The position numbers and the translations under genes were made by a program. From Rhodococcus rhodnii (lineage in GTDB: Bacteria; Actinomycetota; Actinomycetes; Mycobacteriales; Pseudonocardiaceae), in assembly GCA_000720375.1 (NCBI GenBank), contig JOAA01000009.1:62001-126000 (forward strand): DNA of 64,000 nt. The letters are read 5' to 3'. The notes under the pieces are model-generated. The model had not been told where the DNA came from. It saw only the letters and a list, made by a program, of their open reading frames with translations, and made no database searches. Of this stretch, positions 30,660 through 40,700 are shown piece after piece (the first letter of the stretch is position 1; every line of letters begins with the position of its first letter).

Positions 30660-32465
30660 ATGCAGCACGACCGTCCCGGCAGTCGGCCTGAGGAGGCCGA
30701 CGACCACAGCGCCGATGAAGGCGCGGGCCGTGAGACTAGTCAGTCCGCGCAGATCCGATTCCTCGAAGAGGAAATCGCACTGCTGCGCCGCAAGTTGACG
30801 GAATCGCCTCGCCATGTGCGCCTGCTCGAGCAGAGGCTTGCCGAAGCATCTGAACGAGTTGGGCAGCTCACTGAGCGCAACACCAAGTTGGTGGACACGC
30901 TGCGCGAGGCCCGAAGCCAGTTGCTGGCGTTGCGGGAGGAGGTGGATCGGCTAGCGCAGCCGCCCAGCGGCTATGGCGTGTATCTCGCCGGTCATGAGGA
31001 CGGCACGGTGGATGTCTTCACCGCGGGCCGTCGGATGCGGGTGGCGGTGTCGCCCGCCGTCGAGGTCGACACGCTCAAGCGCGGCCAATCGGTGCGTCTC
31101 AACGAGGCGCTGACCGTTGTGGAGGGTGGCACCTTCGAGCAGACCGGCGAGGTCTGCACGTTGCGTGAACTGCTCGCCGCCGGATCCGATGGTGCCTCGT
31201 TGCGGGCACTTGTGGTCGGACATGCCGATGAGGAGAGGGTGGTGTGGCTGGCCGATCCGCTGGCTGACTCGCCACTCAAGCCAGGTGATTCTCTCCTGGT
31301 CGACACCAAGTCCGGGTATGCGTACGAGCGCGTGCCCAAGGCAGAGGTCGAGGATCTCGTGCTCGAGGAGGTGCCGGATGTCGACTACGCCGACATCGGC
31401 GGCCTCTATCGGCAGATCGAGCAGATCCGTGACGCGGTGGAACTGCCGTTCCTGCACGCCGAGCTGTACCGGGAATACGAGCTGCGCCCGCCAAAGGGCG
31501 TGCTGCTCTACGGTCCGCCCGGCTGCGGGAAGACGCTCATCGCCAAGGCCGTGGCCAACTCGTTGGCCAAGAAGGTCGCGCTGGCGCGGGGCGACGACAA
31601 CAGCGAAGCCAAGTCGTACTTCCTCAACATCAAGGGTCCCGAACTGCTCAACAAGTTCGTGGGCGAGACCGAGCGGCACATCCGGCTGATCTTCCAGCGC
31701 GCGCGGGAGAAGGCCTCGGAAGGCACCCCGGTGATCGTGTTCTTCGACGAGATGGACTCGATCTTCCGCACCCGCGGCAGCGGTGTGTCGTCCGATGTGG
31801 AGACGACCATCGTCCCGCAGCTGCTCAGCGAGATCGACGGTGTCGAAGGTCTCGAGAACGTGATCGTGATCGGCGCGTCCAACCGCGAGGACATGATCGA
31901 CCCGGCGATCCTGCGCCCGGGCCGATTGGACGTGAAGATCAAGATCGAGCGTCCGGACGCCGAGGCGGCCAAGGACATCTTCTCGAAGTACCTGACCACC
32001 ACGTTGCCGATCCACACCGACGACCTCCACGAGTTCGCCGGGGATCGCAGGGCGTGCCTGGACGCGATGATCCAGCACACCGTGGAGCGGATGTACGAGG
32101 AGAGCGAGGACAACCGGTTCCTCGAGGTCACGTACGCCAACGGCGACAAGGAAGTCCTGTACTTCCGCGACTTCAACTCCGGCGCGATGATCCAGAACAT
32201 CGTCGACCGGGCGAAGAAGGCCGCGATCAAGTCGGTGCTGGAGACCAAGCAGCCCGGCCTGCGCGTGCAGCACCTGCTGGACGCGATCGTGGACGAGTTC
32301 GCGGAGAACGAGGACCTGCCGAACACCACCAACCCGGATGACTGGGCCAGGATCTCCGGCAAGAAGGGCGAGCGGATCGTCTACATCCGCACGCTGGTCA
32401 CCGGAAAGAACCAGGAGTCCGGCCGGGCGATCGACACGGCCACCAACACCGGCCAGTACCTGTAA
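30660..32465 (+). CDS. arc: Proteasome-associated AAA+ ATPase (ARC/Mpa)
   Basis: 601 residues. The hexameric ATPase captures pupylated proteins, unfolds them and feeds them to the 20S proteasome. N-terminal coiled coil (about 35-95) that binds Pup, two OB domains (about 98-240), then the AAA+ module with Walker A GPPGCGKT at 285-292, Walker B FFDEMD at 361-366 and arginine finger region ILRPGRLD. It ends in GQYL, the C-terminal tyrosine motif that docks into and opens the proteasome. Start chosen at the ATG behind GGGAGGAGG. Downstream hairpin at 32481 closes the transcript, so it is separate from dop-pup-prcBA. Confidence 0.97.
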   Translation: MQHDRPGSRPEEADDHSADEGAGRETSQSAQIRFLEEEIALLRRKLTESPRHVRLLEQRLAEASERVGQLTERNTKLVDTLREARSQLLALREEVDRLAQPPSGYGVYLAGHEDGTVDVFTAGRRMRVAVSPAVEVDTLKRGQSVRLNEALTVVEGGTFEQTGEVCTLRELLAAGSDGASLRALVVGHADEERVVWLADPLADSPLKPGDSLLVDTKSGYAYERVPKAEVEDLVLEEVPDVDYADIGGLYRQIEQIRDAVELPFLHAELYREYELRPPKGVLLYGPPGCGKTLIAKAVANSLAKKVALARGDDNSEAKSYFLNIKGPELLNKFVGETERHIRLIFQRAREKASEGTPVIVFFDEMDSIFRTRGSGVSSDVETTIVPQLLSEIDGVEGLENVIVIGASNREDMIDPAILRPGRLDVKIKIERPDAEAAKDIFSKYLTTTLPIHTDDLHEFAGDRRACLDAMIQHTVERMYEESEDNRFLEVTYANGDKEVLYFRDFNSGAMIQNIVDRAKKAAIKSVLETKQPGLRVQHLLDAIVDEFAENEDLPNTTNPDDWARISGKKGERIVYIRTLVTGKNQESGRAIDTATNTGQYL

Positions 32466-32480
32466 GAACCCGGTACGAGG

Positions 32481-32518
32481 CGAGCGCCGCGACCAGCTTT
32501 GGTCGCGGCGCTCGTTTA
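32481..32518. terminator. Strong terminator after ARC
   Basis: CGAGCGCCGCGACCA and TGGTCGCGGCGCTCG form a perfect 15-bp stem with a GCTT loop, followed by TTTA, 15 bp after the ARC stop. Confidence 0.85.
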
Positions 32519-32529
32519 CGTTGGTGTCC

Positions 32530-33435
32530 ATGCGTATCGCTTTGGGCATGGCCGCACTTGGACGGCCCGCGTACATCAACCTCGGCCGCGACACGGCCTT
32601 GCCCGCCGACCGCACGGTGGAAGCGATGCGCGAGGCCAGTTTCACGGTCCTGGACGCCGCGTACGCGGCCGGAATCAGGTGGGTTGATGCGGCGAGGTCA
32701 TATGGCCGTGCCGAGGAGTTCGTGGCCGCTTGGCTGGCCAAGCGCGGCGTTTCGGACGTGACTGTTTCCAGTAAATGGGGCTACGAGTACACAGCGGACT
32801 GGCGTCCCGACGCGAGCGTGCACGAAGTGAAGGAGCATTCGCTCGCCCGGTTCGAGCGGCAGTGGAGCGAGACTCGAGCCCTGCTCGAAGTGGCCTTGTA
32901 CCAAGTGCATTCGCTGACCGGTGACAGCCCGTTGTTCGCGGACAAGGATTTGCAGGCCCGGATGGCGGATATCGGCGTACCTGTCGGGTTCTCCACGAGC
33001 GGACCGGCCCAGGCGGACACGATCCGGCGCGCCTTCGACCTTCAGGTAGGCGGGCAGCGGCTGTTCTCGGCGGTCCAGTCCACTTGGAACGTCCTGGAAA
33101 CCTCGGCCGGACCGGCTTTGGCGGAGGCGCATGCGGCAGGGGCGCGGGTGATGCTCAAGGAGGTCATGGCCAACGGCCGGCTCGCGATGCAGCCACCTGG
33201 CCCGGTCGCCGAAATCGCCATCCGGCACGGCGTCGGCCCGGACGCCGTCGCGATGGCCGCCGCTTTGGCCCAGCCGTGGGCCGATCTCGTGCTCAGCGGG
33301 GCCGCGAGCGTCCCTCAGCTGTACGCCAACCTCATGCCGGTCGAGCTGGACGTCGTGGACCACGAGCTGCTGCGTGACCTCGCCGAGCCGCCCGAGCAGT
33401 ACTGGGCAACCCGCTCGGAGTTGAGTTGGTCGTGA
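32530..33435 (+). CDS. Aldo/keto reductase
   Basis: 301 residues, starting directly after the ARC terminator; TACGTT seven bases before the ATG gives a leaderless pattern. AKR-type barrel: MRIALGMAALGRPAYINLG, aspartate/tyrosine of the tetrad in WVDAARSYGRAEEF, lysine in VTVSSKWGYEY, and histidine in LYQVHSL. The C-terminal cofactor motif is weak (LVLSGAASVPQL). It differs clearly from the AKR at 18336. Substrate unknown. Confidence 0.88.
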   Translation: MRIALGMAALGRPAYINLGRDTALPADRTVEAMREASFTVLDAAYAAGIRWVDAARSYGRAEEFVAAWLAKRGVSDVTVSSKWGYEYTADWRPDASVHEVKEHSLARFERQWSETRALLEVALYQVHSLTGDSPLFADKDLQARMADIGVPVGFSTSGPAQADTIRRAFDLQVGGQRLFSAVQSTWNVLETSAGPALAEAHAAGARVMLKEVMANGRLAMQPPGPVAEIAIRHGVGPDAVAMAAALAQPWADLVLSGAASVPQLYANLMPVELDVVDHELLRDLAEPPEQYWATRSELSWS

Positions 33436-33471
33436 GTGTTTCTGCCGGTTAGAACCGGCAAAACCACTCAC
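33432..33471. terminator. Hairpin overlapping the stop codon of the aldo/keto reductase
   Basis: GTGAGTG...GCCGGTT pairs with AACCGGC...CACTCAC through a nearly perfect 19-bp arm with a 2-nt loop; the T-rich and A-rich inner segments also pair. It includes the TGA at 33433-33435. Confidence 0.65.
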
Positions 33472-33487
33472 GAGGCCATCTACTAAG

Positions 33488-34195
33488 GTGACCACACCAA
33501 GATCGCGAAGGGGACGACACGCCTTGCGTCGTGTGCACGTGCTCGCTGGCGTCGGTGCGGCGCTGCTGTTGGCGAGCTGCTCGGACCGGCCGAACGACCT
33601 GCGGGACAACCGGTACTACAAAGACCCTGAGCCGCCCCCGTCCAGTGCTCCGCCCGCGCCACCCGTGCAGCAAGAGACCCCGCGCCCGGCTGCCGCGCCC
33701 ACGACCCAGCGCAAGGCCGCGCAGCTGGACCGTGTCGCCATGACGGCACAGGACTTGGCTGAGGAAGGTGTCCAACCGTCCGGAAGCCCGTCACGGGCCG
33801 TCCAGGTGGCGCTGCCGGACTGCCAGGCGCCGCTGGGCAAGGCGACATCGGCGTATCAGACCGCGTGGGAGTACCCGACCGGATCGACCGTCCGGCAGTA
33901 CTTGGCCGAGTACGACGGAAATGCAGAGGAAATCGTTACCGCCGCCCGCGCCAAGCTCAACTGCGGCAAGTACCAGTCCGGCGGTGCCGAAGTCCGCGTG
34001 AGCACCCCTGCCGTCACGGACGGGCAGGTCAGCTGGTGTGCCACGAGCAGCAGGCAGTCCTCGTGCACCGTGCTCGAAGCCGACGGTTCCGTGTTGTCCG
34101 TCGTGGTCGTCACGGCCACCACGGAGGCCAAGGCCAAGCCCGCGGTGACACGAATCGCACCACTCGCTGCAACGGCTCTGGCACGCAACTCATAG
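33488..34195 (+). CDS. Lipoprotein of unknown function
   Basis: 235 residues, GTG start. A basic n-region (RRGRHALRR) and hydrophobic stretch lead to the lipobox LLASC, so the mature protein should be lipid-anchored at the outer face of the membrane. A Pro/Ala-rich linker (to about 75) follows, then a ~125-residue domain with three or four cysteines (PDCQAPL, LNCGKYQ, VSWCATSSRQSSCTV) that may form disulfides. It is placed between the AKR and dop. No known family recognised. Confidence 0.75.
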   Translation: MTTPRSRRGRHALRRVHVLAGVGAALLLASCSDRPNDLRDNRYYKDPEPPPSSAPPAPPVQQETPRPAAAPTTQRKAAQLDRVAMTAQDLAEEGVQPSGSPSRAVQVALPDCQAPLGKATSAYQTAWEYPTGSTVRQYLAEYDGNAEEIVTAARAKLNCGKYQSGGAEVRVSTPAVTDGQVSWCATSSRQSSCTVLEADGSVLSVVVVTATTEAKAKPAVTRIAPLAATALARNS

Positions 34196-34204
34196 GCTTG
34201 TCGC

Positions 34205-35713
34205 ATGCGGCGGATCATGGGTACCGAGGTCGAGTACGGCATTGCCGTACCTGGCGATGCGACAGCCAATCCCGTACTGACATCGACCCAGGTCGTGCTT
34301 GCCTACGCGGCAGCAGCCGACATACCGCGCGCTCGCCGGGCACGCTGGGACTACGAGGTCGAGTCGCCGCTGCGGGACGCACGCGGTTTCGACCTCGGCG
34401 CGCCGAGCATGGCCCCGTCCGATCCGGACGTCGAGGATCTCGGCGCTGCCAACGTCATCCTCACCAACGGCGCTCGGTTGTACGTCGACCACGCGCACCC
34501 GGAGTACTCCGCGCCCGAGGTCACCAACGCGCGTGACGCGGTGATCTGGGACAAGGCGGGGGAGCGGGTGATGGAGGAGGCCGCGCTCAAGGCCGCCACC
34601 GTTCCCGGCCAGCCCCGGCTGCAGCTGTACAAGAACAACGTCGACGGCAAGGGCGCGAGCTACGGCACGCACGAGAACTACCTGATGAACCGGAGCACGC
34701 CGTTCACCTCGGTGATCTCCGGGCTCACCCCGTTCTTCGTGTCCCGCCAGGTGATCAGCGGCTCCGGCCGGGTCGGCATCGGCGTGGCCGGCGAGGAGGC
34801 CGGGTTCCAGCTCTCCCAGCGGTCGGACTACATCGAGGTCGAGGTCGGCCTGGAGACCACGCTCAAGCGCGGCATCATCAACACCCGCGACGAGCCGCAC
34901 GCCGACGCCGACAAATACCGTCGGCTGCACGTGATCATCGGTGACGCGAACCTCGCCGAGTACTCCACGTACCTCAAGCTCGGCACCGCCGCACTGGTCA
35001 TCGACATGATCGAGTCCGGGGTCCGGTTCGACCACCTCAAGCTGGCCGACCCGGTCCGGGCGGTGCACAACCTCAGCCACGACCCGACACTCAAGACCAC
35101 CGTCGAGCTGTCCAACGGCCGCAAGTACACCGGGTTGGACATCCAGGCCGCGTACATGGAGCTGGCCGCCGAGCACATCGAGAAGACCGATCAGGACTCG
35201 GTGTCCCGGCACGTGCTGCAGACCTGGGCGGAGATCATCGACGCGCTGCGCCGTGACCCGATGGAATGCGCCGACCGGCTCGACTGGCCGGCCAAGCTGC
35301 GCCTGCTCGAAGGCTTCCGGGCCCGGGACAACCTGCAGTGGTCGTCACCGCGGCTGTCGCTGATCGACCTGCAGTACTCCGACGTACGGCTGGACAAGGG
35401 CCTCTACAACCGCCTTGTCGCCCGTGGCTCGATGAAACGGCTGGTCACCGAGGAAGAGGTGCAGGCGGCGATCACCGAGCCGCCCAGCGACACCCGCGCC
35501 TACTTCCGCGGCCGCTGCCTGGAGAAGTACCCGACCTCCATCGCCGCCGCATCGTGGGATTCGGTGATCTTCGACCTGGGCCGCGAATCACTGGTGCGCA
35601 TTCCCACCCTCGAGCCGCTGCGTGGGACAAAAGCGCACGTCGGAGCCCTGTTGGAGGCCGCAGACACGGCCGAGGAACTGGTCGACGCGCTCACCGGCGC
35701 ACCCCGCGGTTAG
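34205..35713 (+). CDS. dop: Deamidase/depupylase of Pup
   Basis: 502 residues, the expected length. Dop is a glutamine-synthetase-like carboxylate-amine fold enzyme that removes Pup from substrates and, in species with Pup-GGQ, deamidates the terminal Gln. The N-terminal MGTEVEYGI carries the metal-binding glutamates; [33 protein letters not shown] and the Dop-specific loop region around residues 40-80 are seen. TAGGCT six bases before the ATG indicates a leaderless transcript, identical to that of pafA. Since Pup here already ends in Glu, depupylation is the expected main task. Confidence 0.96.
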   Translation: MRRIMGTEVEYGIAVPGDATANPVLTSTQVVLAYAAAADIPRARRARWDYEVESPLRDARGFDLGAPSMAPSDPDVEDLGAANVILTNGARLYVDHAHPEYSAPEVTNARDAVIWDKAGERVMEEAALKAATVPGQPRLQLYKNNVDGKGASYGTHENYLMNRSTPFTSVISGLTPFFVSRQVISGSGRVGIGVAGEEAGFQLSQRSDYIEVEVGLETTLKRGIINTRDEPHADADKYRRLHVIIGDANLAEYSTYLKLGTAALVIDMIESGVRFDHLKLADPVRAVHNLSHDPTLKTTVELSNGRKYTGLDIQAAYMELAAEHIEKTDQDSVSRHVLQTWAEIIDALRRDPMECADRLDWPAKLRLLEGFRARDNLQWSSPRLSLIDLQYSDVRLDKGLYNRLVARGSMKRLVTEEEVQAAITEPPSDTRAYFRGRCLEKYPTSIAAASWDSVIFDLGRESLVRIPTLEPLRGTKAHVGALLEAADTAEELVDALTGAPRG

Positions 35714-35740
35714 TTCACTGGCGGAGAAACACCGGTGAAC
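35713..35740. terminator. Weak hairpin between dop and pup
   Basis: GTTCACTGG and CCGGTGAAC pair over 9 bp with one G-U wobble, loop 10 nt, starting at the last base of the dop stop. It could modulate read-through from dop into pup rather than terminate fully. Confidence 0.35.
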
Positions 35741-35806
35741 CTGTGGGACACATGTCGGTCCCCCTGGGTAATGTTCATGTAGGCCAGTCGAAAACCGGGA
35801 GGCCAG

Positions 35807-36001
35807 ATGTCCCAGGAAAAGGTCCAGCGCCAGGGCGGCGGCGACAACGACGACGATGCCGTCGACGGTGCGCCTGCCGGTCAGGAGCGCAGGGAGAAGC
35901 TCGGCGAGGACGTGGACACCATCCTCGACGAGATCGACGACGTACTCGAGGAGAACGCGGAGGACTTCGTCCGCGCCTACGTGCAAAAGGGCGGCGAGTA
36001 G
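35807..36001 (+). CDS. pup: Prokaryotic ubiquitin-like protein Pup
   Basis: 64 residues, mostly disordered and acidic, with the C-terminal helix (EDVDTILDEIDDVLEENAEDF) that binds the ARC coiled coil and the conserved VRAYVQKGGE end. The last residue is Glu, not Gln, so the protein is directly ligatable by PafA without deamidation; mycobacterial Pup ends in GGQ. GGGAGG lies about 8 nt upstream of the ATG. Encoded 63 bp before prcB, forming the usual pup-prcB-prcA unit. Confidence 0.97.
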   Translation: MSQEKVQRQGGGDNDDDAVDGAPAGQERREKLGEDVDTILDEIDDVLEENAEDFVRAYVQKGGE

Positions 36002-36064
36002 CCTCACTCGCGGGTGATCAGTACCGCCGGTAAGCAGGAACCAGCAGAGCGACGAAAGCAGGGC

Positions 36065-36919
36065 ATGGACCACACCTTCTCCCGCCAGGGGGCGGGCACC
36101 GGGCTACCGGCTGCCTATCTCTCGGCCGCGTCATTGTCATTCAGCGACTTCCTGCGCTCGCAGGCGCCCGATCTGCTTCCGGGCGCCCGCGCGGCGGAAC
36201 TGAACAGCCAGAGCGCTCTTTCGGAGATCCCGCACGGTACGACCATCGTCGCGGTGACCTATTCCGGCGGCGTGCTGCTCGCGGGTGACCGGCGTGCGAC
36301 GTCGGGCAACCTGATCGCTCAGCGCGACATGGAGAAGGTGTTCGTCACCGACGAGTACTCGGCGGTGGGGATCGCGGGCACCGCGGGTCTCGCAGTCGAG
36401 ATGGTCCGCCTGTACACGGTGGAACTCGCGTACTACGAGAAGATCGAGGGCGTGCCGCTGTCGTTGGACGGTAAGGCGAACAAGCTCGCCTCGACGGTGC
36501 GCGAGAACCTCGGGATGGCGATGAACGGCCTGGCAGTGGTGCCGTTGTTCGTCGGCTACGACGTCGACGCGGACCAGCCGCACGGCCGGATCGTGTCCTA
36601 CGACGTGGTCGGCGGCCGCTACGAGGAGCGGGCAGGTTTCCACGCGGTCGGTTCGGGCTCGCTGTTCGCCAAGTCCGCGCTCAAGAAGCTCTACGACCCG
36701 CAGGGCGACCAGGCCGCCGCGGTCCGGTGGGCGGTCGAGGCGCTGTACGACGCCGCCGAGGACGACAGCGCGACCGGCGGGCCGGACCTGTCGCGGCGGA
36801 TCTTCCCGTCCATCATCACCATCACCGGCGCGGACGGCGCGGTGCGCCTGTCCGAAGACGAAACGAGTGCGGTGGCCGAGGCGGTCGTCGCTGACCGCAG
36901 TCAACGGCCGCGTGGCTAA
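36065..36919 (+). CDS. prcB: 20S proteasome beta subunit
   Basis: 284 residues from ATG at 36065 (an upstream in-frame ATG at 36014 is too close to pup). Catalytic subunit of the 28-mer core. The propeptide of 58 residues ends in IPHG; autocleavage exposes T59 of [11 protein letters not shown] as the N-terminal nucleophile. [20 protein letters not shown] contains the catalytic aspartate and lysine, and [13 protein letters not shown] and [12 protein letters not shown] the Ser/Gly-rich segments of the Ntn fold. Cotranscribed with pup and prcA (36-bp gap). Confidence 0.97.
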   Translation: MDHTFSRQGAGTGLPAAYLSAASLSFSDFLRSQAPDLLPGARAAELNSQSALSEIPHGTTIVAVTYSGGVLLAGDRRATSGNLIAQRDMEKVFVTDEYSAVGIAGTAGLAVEMVRLYTVELAYYEKIEGVPLSLDGKANKLASTVRENLGMAMNGLAVVPLFVGYDVDADQPHGRIVSYDVVGGRYEERAGFHAVGSGSLFAKSALKKLYDPQGDQAAAVRWAVEALYDAAEDDSATGGPDLSRRIFPSIITITGADGAVRLSEDETSAVAEAVVADRSQRPRG

Positions 36920-36955
36920 CGAGTCCCGTCCGCACAAGATCCAGGAGCCACTGCT

Positions 36956-37717
36956 GTGAGTATGCCGCTGTTCGCCTCGCCCGAGCAGTTGATGCGGGAG
37001 AAGTCCGAGATCGCCCGCAAGGGCATCGCGCGGGGCCGCAGTGTCGTCGTGCTGAAGTACGCCGGTGGCGTGCTGTTCGTCGCGGAGATCCCGGCCAAGA
37101 GCACCCTGCGCAAGGTCTCTGAGCTCTACGACCGCATCGGGTTCGCCGCGGCCGGCCGCTACAGCGAGTTCGAAGGCCTGCGCCGCGGCGGCATCAGGCA
37201 CGCCGAGCTGTGGGGCTTCGCGTACGACCGCAGGGACGTTTCGGCGCGCCAGCTCGCCAACGTCTACGCCCAGTCGCTCGGCGCGATCTTCACCGAGCAG
37301 CTCAAGCCGTACGAGGTCGAGCTCTGTGTCGCCGAGGTCGGTGTCACGGCCGAGCAGGACCAGATGTTCCGGCTCACCTACGACGGCTCGATCGTCGACG
37401 AGTCGCGGTTCATGGTGATGGGCGGCAACGTCGATCCGATCGTGACCGCGTTGAAGGACACCTACAGCGAGGGCATGGAGCTCCCCGCCGCCGTCGACGT
37501 CGCTGTTCGTGCGCTGAGCAAGTCCAGCAGCAACAGCAGCAACAATGGCGACAACGGCGGACTGCTCGCCTCGGAGAACCTCGAGGTCGCCGTGCTCGAC
37601 CGAGCCCGGCCCCGGCGTGCGTTCCGCCGGATCTCCGGCGAGGCGCTGACCGCGCTGCTGCCCACGAGCGAGCCCCCCAAGGCCGCCGAGGAAGAGCCGC
37701 CGGCCACCGACAAGTAG
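36956..37717 (+). CDS. prcA: 20S proteasome alpha subunit
   Basis: 253 residues, GTG start. Structural ring subunit whose N-terminal residues gate the pore; the start [20 protein letters not shown] matches actinobacterial Prc[21 protein letters not shown] and [23 protein letters not shown] are family signatures. The C-terminal ~35 residues are a low-complexity Ser/Asn then acidic tail ([12 protein letters not shown]), longer than needed for the fold and a site where actinobacterial PrcA differs. A terminator hairpin follows 17 bp after the stop. Confidence 0.97.
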   Translation: MSMPLFASPEQLMREKSEIARKGIARGRSVVVLKYAGGVLFVAEIPAKSTLRKVSELYDRIGFAAAGRYSEFEGLRRGGIRHAELWGFAYDRRDVSARQLANVYAQSLGAIFTEQLKPYEVELCVAEVGVTAEQDQMFRLTYDGSIVDESRFMVMGGNVDPIVTALKDTYSEGMELPAAVDVAVRALSKSSSNSSNNGDNGGLLASENLEVAVLDRARPRRAFRRISGEALTALLPTSEPPKAAEEEPPATDK

Positions 37718-37734
37718 GACACCAGAGTCACATT

Positions 37735-37769
37735 CGGACCCGGGAGCCGACATCTCGCTCCCGGGTCCG
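37735..37769. terminator. Terminator after prcA
   Basis: CGGACCCGGGAGC and GCTCCCGGGTCCG form a perfect 13-bp stem with a 9-nt loop, followed by GACTTT. It separates the proteasome operon from the caspase-like/EccC fusion that begins 26 bp later. Confidence 0.8.
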
Positions 37770-37794
37770 GACTTTGTCACGGGGAGGTACCGGC

Positions 37795-40700
37795 GTGACA
37801 GGCCGTCGAGTCGCGCTGCTGGTCGCGACGACCGAGTACATCGATCCCAACTTGCGTGGCCACAGCGCGCCGCCAGGGGACGGCAGACGTCTGCGGGAAC
37901 TGCTGCTCGACCCGGACGTGGGCGGGTACGACGAGGTGGTTCTGCTCGCGAACGAGTCCAAGTCCGGGATCGAGCGCGAACTGGAGCGCCTGCTGCGCGA
38001 CCGTGCGCCCGAGGACACGGTGTTGCTGCACCTGACCGGATGTCCGGTGTGGAACGCGTACGGCCAGTTGTTCTTCGCCACGGCGGGCACCGACGCGGTG
38101 CAGCCGTGGTCGACCGCCCTCTCGGCCATGGTGCTGGGGTACATGCTCGCCGAATGCCAGGCGAAGTCGAAGGTCGTCCTGCTGGACTGCGCCATCGGGG
38201 ACCAGCCGTTCCTGAACGACTACCTCGGCACGAGCGCGTTCCTGATCTCGGCGACGAACCGGCTCACCGCGACGGTCGTCCGTGCGCTGGACACCGGCGC
38301 GGCCGACAAGGACGGCGACGGCCAGATCTCCGCCTCCGAGCTCCATGACTTCATCACCGCCGAACTGCCCGACGAGGGAACGCAGGGATGCGTCAGCCAG
38401 GTCGAGCCGAACATCGTGATCGCCAAGGCACGCACGCGGACCGTTGAACTCGCCGCGCCACCGCAGCCTGTCGAGCCCGGCGGCCAACCAGATCTGCTTG
38501 ATCTGCTGGGGATCTCGTCTCCGGCGACGTTCGACGTCCAGCACGCATGGCGGCGGCGACCGGAGAACGAGCGGTACCGGGTGCCGATCGGCGTCGACGA
38601 GAGCGGGCAGCCGGTCGTGGTGGACATCAAGAACGCGGCGATGGGCGGCATGGGACCGCATGGCCTGTGCTTCGGCTCGCTTTTCGATTCCGGCACAACG
38701 GATTTCGTTCGCACTTTCGTCCTCGGGCTCGCGGCGACCCATTCGTCGCAGATCCTCAACTTCGTCATCGCGGACCTCGACAGCGGGGCGGCGTTCCAAG
38801 AGCTGGCCAACCTGCCGCATGTCGCGGCGTTGCTCACAGATCTCGGCGACGACCTGCTGTTGGTCGATCGGTTGATGGACGCGCTGGCCGGTGAGATGAG
38901 CAGGCGCCAGGAGCTGCTGCGTGCCGCCGGCAACTTCAAGAGCTTCTGGGACTACGAACAAGCCAGGGAAAGCGGCGCCGATCTTGACCCGATGCCCGCA
39001 CTGGTCATCGTCGTCAACGAGTTCGCGGGCCTGCTGACAGCCAAACCGGCGCTGGGACCGGTTTTCGTCGCGCTGGGCAGGCTGGGCAAAACGCTGGGGC
39101 TGCACATGCTGCTGGTGGCCAAGGTGATGGACCAGGGCAGTCTGCGGGCGCTCGACGGGTTCCTGTCGTATCGGATCGGCCTGCGGATGTCCTCGGTCGA
39201 GCAATCCCGTGTGGTGCTTGGCCTTCCGGACGCTCACGAACTGCCCGCCGACGCTGGTGCCGCGTACCTCAAGCACGACGTCGGGACCTTGGTCCGGTTC
39301 ACCACGGCGACCGTCACCGGGAACGTGGACGATTGGCCCAGGTTCGATCTCGTCGTGCGCAAGATGCTCGGTCAAGGACCACCGGCGCACGAGATCTGGC
39401 TGCCGCCGCTGGATGGCCCGTGCTCGCTGGACGTCCTGATGCCGCCGTTGCACGTGACCGACCGGGGTCTGTGCCCGCAGAACACTCAGTGGCTCGGTCA
39501 GTTGCAGACGCCCGTCGGGGTTGTCGACAAGCCGTTCGAGCAGCGGCGAGACCTGCTGTGGGCGGATTTCTCCGGCGCTGCCGGGCATGCCGCTGTCGTC
39601 GGCGCCGCGGGATCGGGAAAGTCGACGCTGCTGCGCACGCTGCTGGTGTCGATGGCGTTGACGCAAACACCGCTGGAGGCCCAGTTCCACTGCCTCGACC
39701 TTGGTGCTGGAACGCTCGCCTCGGTGGGCGAGTTGCCGCACGTCGGTTCCGTCGCGTCGGCCGCCGACCGGGATTTGGTCCAACGGATCGTCACCGAACT
39801 CGTGTCGCTGGCCGGCGACCGGGAGCGGCGGTTCCGCGAGCAGGGCATCGAGTCGATGGCCGAATTCCGGGAGCGCAAGCGGCAAGGGCGAATCACCGAC
39901 GACCCGTTCGGGGACGTGTTCCTGGTCGTGGACGGCTGGCAGGCGTTCCGGCAGGAGTTCCCGGCGCTGGAAGGGCCCGTCGTCACCCTGGTCGCGCAGG
40001 GGCTGGCGTACGGCGTGCACGTGATCGTGTCCGCCGAGCGGTGGGCCGACATCCCGCCCGCGACAAAGGACCTGCTGGGCACGAAGTTCGAGCTGCGCCT
40101 GGACGACCCTGCGGAGTCCGAAGTAGACAGTCGGCTCGCGGTGAACGTTCCCATGGGGCGCCCGGGATTCGGGCTGAGCCAGCAGAAGCTGCACTTCGTC
40201 GGCGCCCTGCCGCGGATCGACGGCTCGGCCTCCGCCGACGACGTGGACGCCGGTGTCCAGGACGCACTCGACAAAACCCGCCAGCACTGGCGTGGGCCGG
40301 TGCCGCCGTTGGCGCGCCCGGAGCCGTACACGGCCAAGAGCCGGACGATCCAGATCGGCGTGACCGACAGCCAAGCACCCGTGTCCATCGACTTCGACGC
40401 CGAGCCCCACTTCATGGTGTTCGGCGCGGGCGAATCAGGCAAGACGAACGTGCTGCGCACAATCGTGCGCGGCATCATGCAGCTGTACACGCCCGAAGAC
40501 GCGGTGATCATGCTCGTCGACTACCGGCGCTCCATGCTCGGGTACATCGACACCCAGCACCTGCTGGCGTACGCCTTCTCGCCGCCCCAGCTCGCGGACA
40601 TGGCGGCGGATGTCGTCGCGTCACTGCGGAAACGCCTGCCAGGCCCGAACGTCAGGCAGGAGCAGGTGAAGGACCGGTCGTGGTGGAAGGGCCCCGAGCT

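Noticed and set aside
30951..32741. Long minus-strand frame opposite the ARC ATPase
   Set aside because: Antisense shadow of the AAA+ gene.
37210..37794. Upstream extension of the caspase/EccC frame into prcA
   Set aside because: It reads prcA in the wrong frame; GTG at 37795 has a strong ribosome site.
37777..40410. Very long minus-strand frame opposite the caspase/EccC gene
   Set aside because: Shadow of the real gene; no domain, and the plus strand has clear P-loops and a ribosome site.
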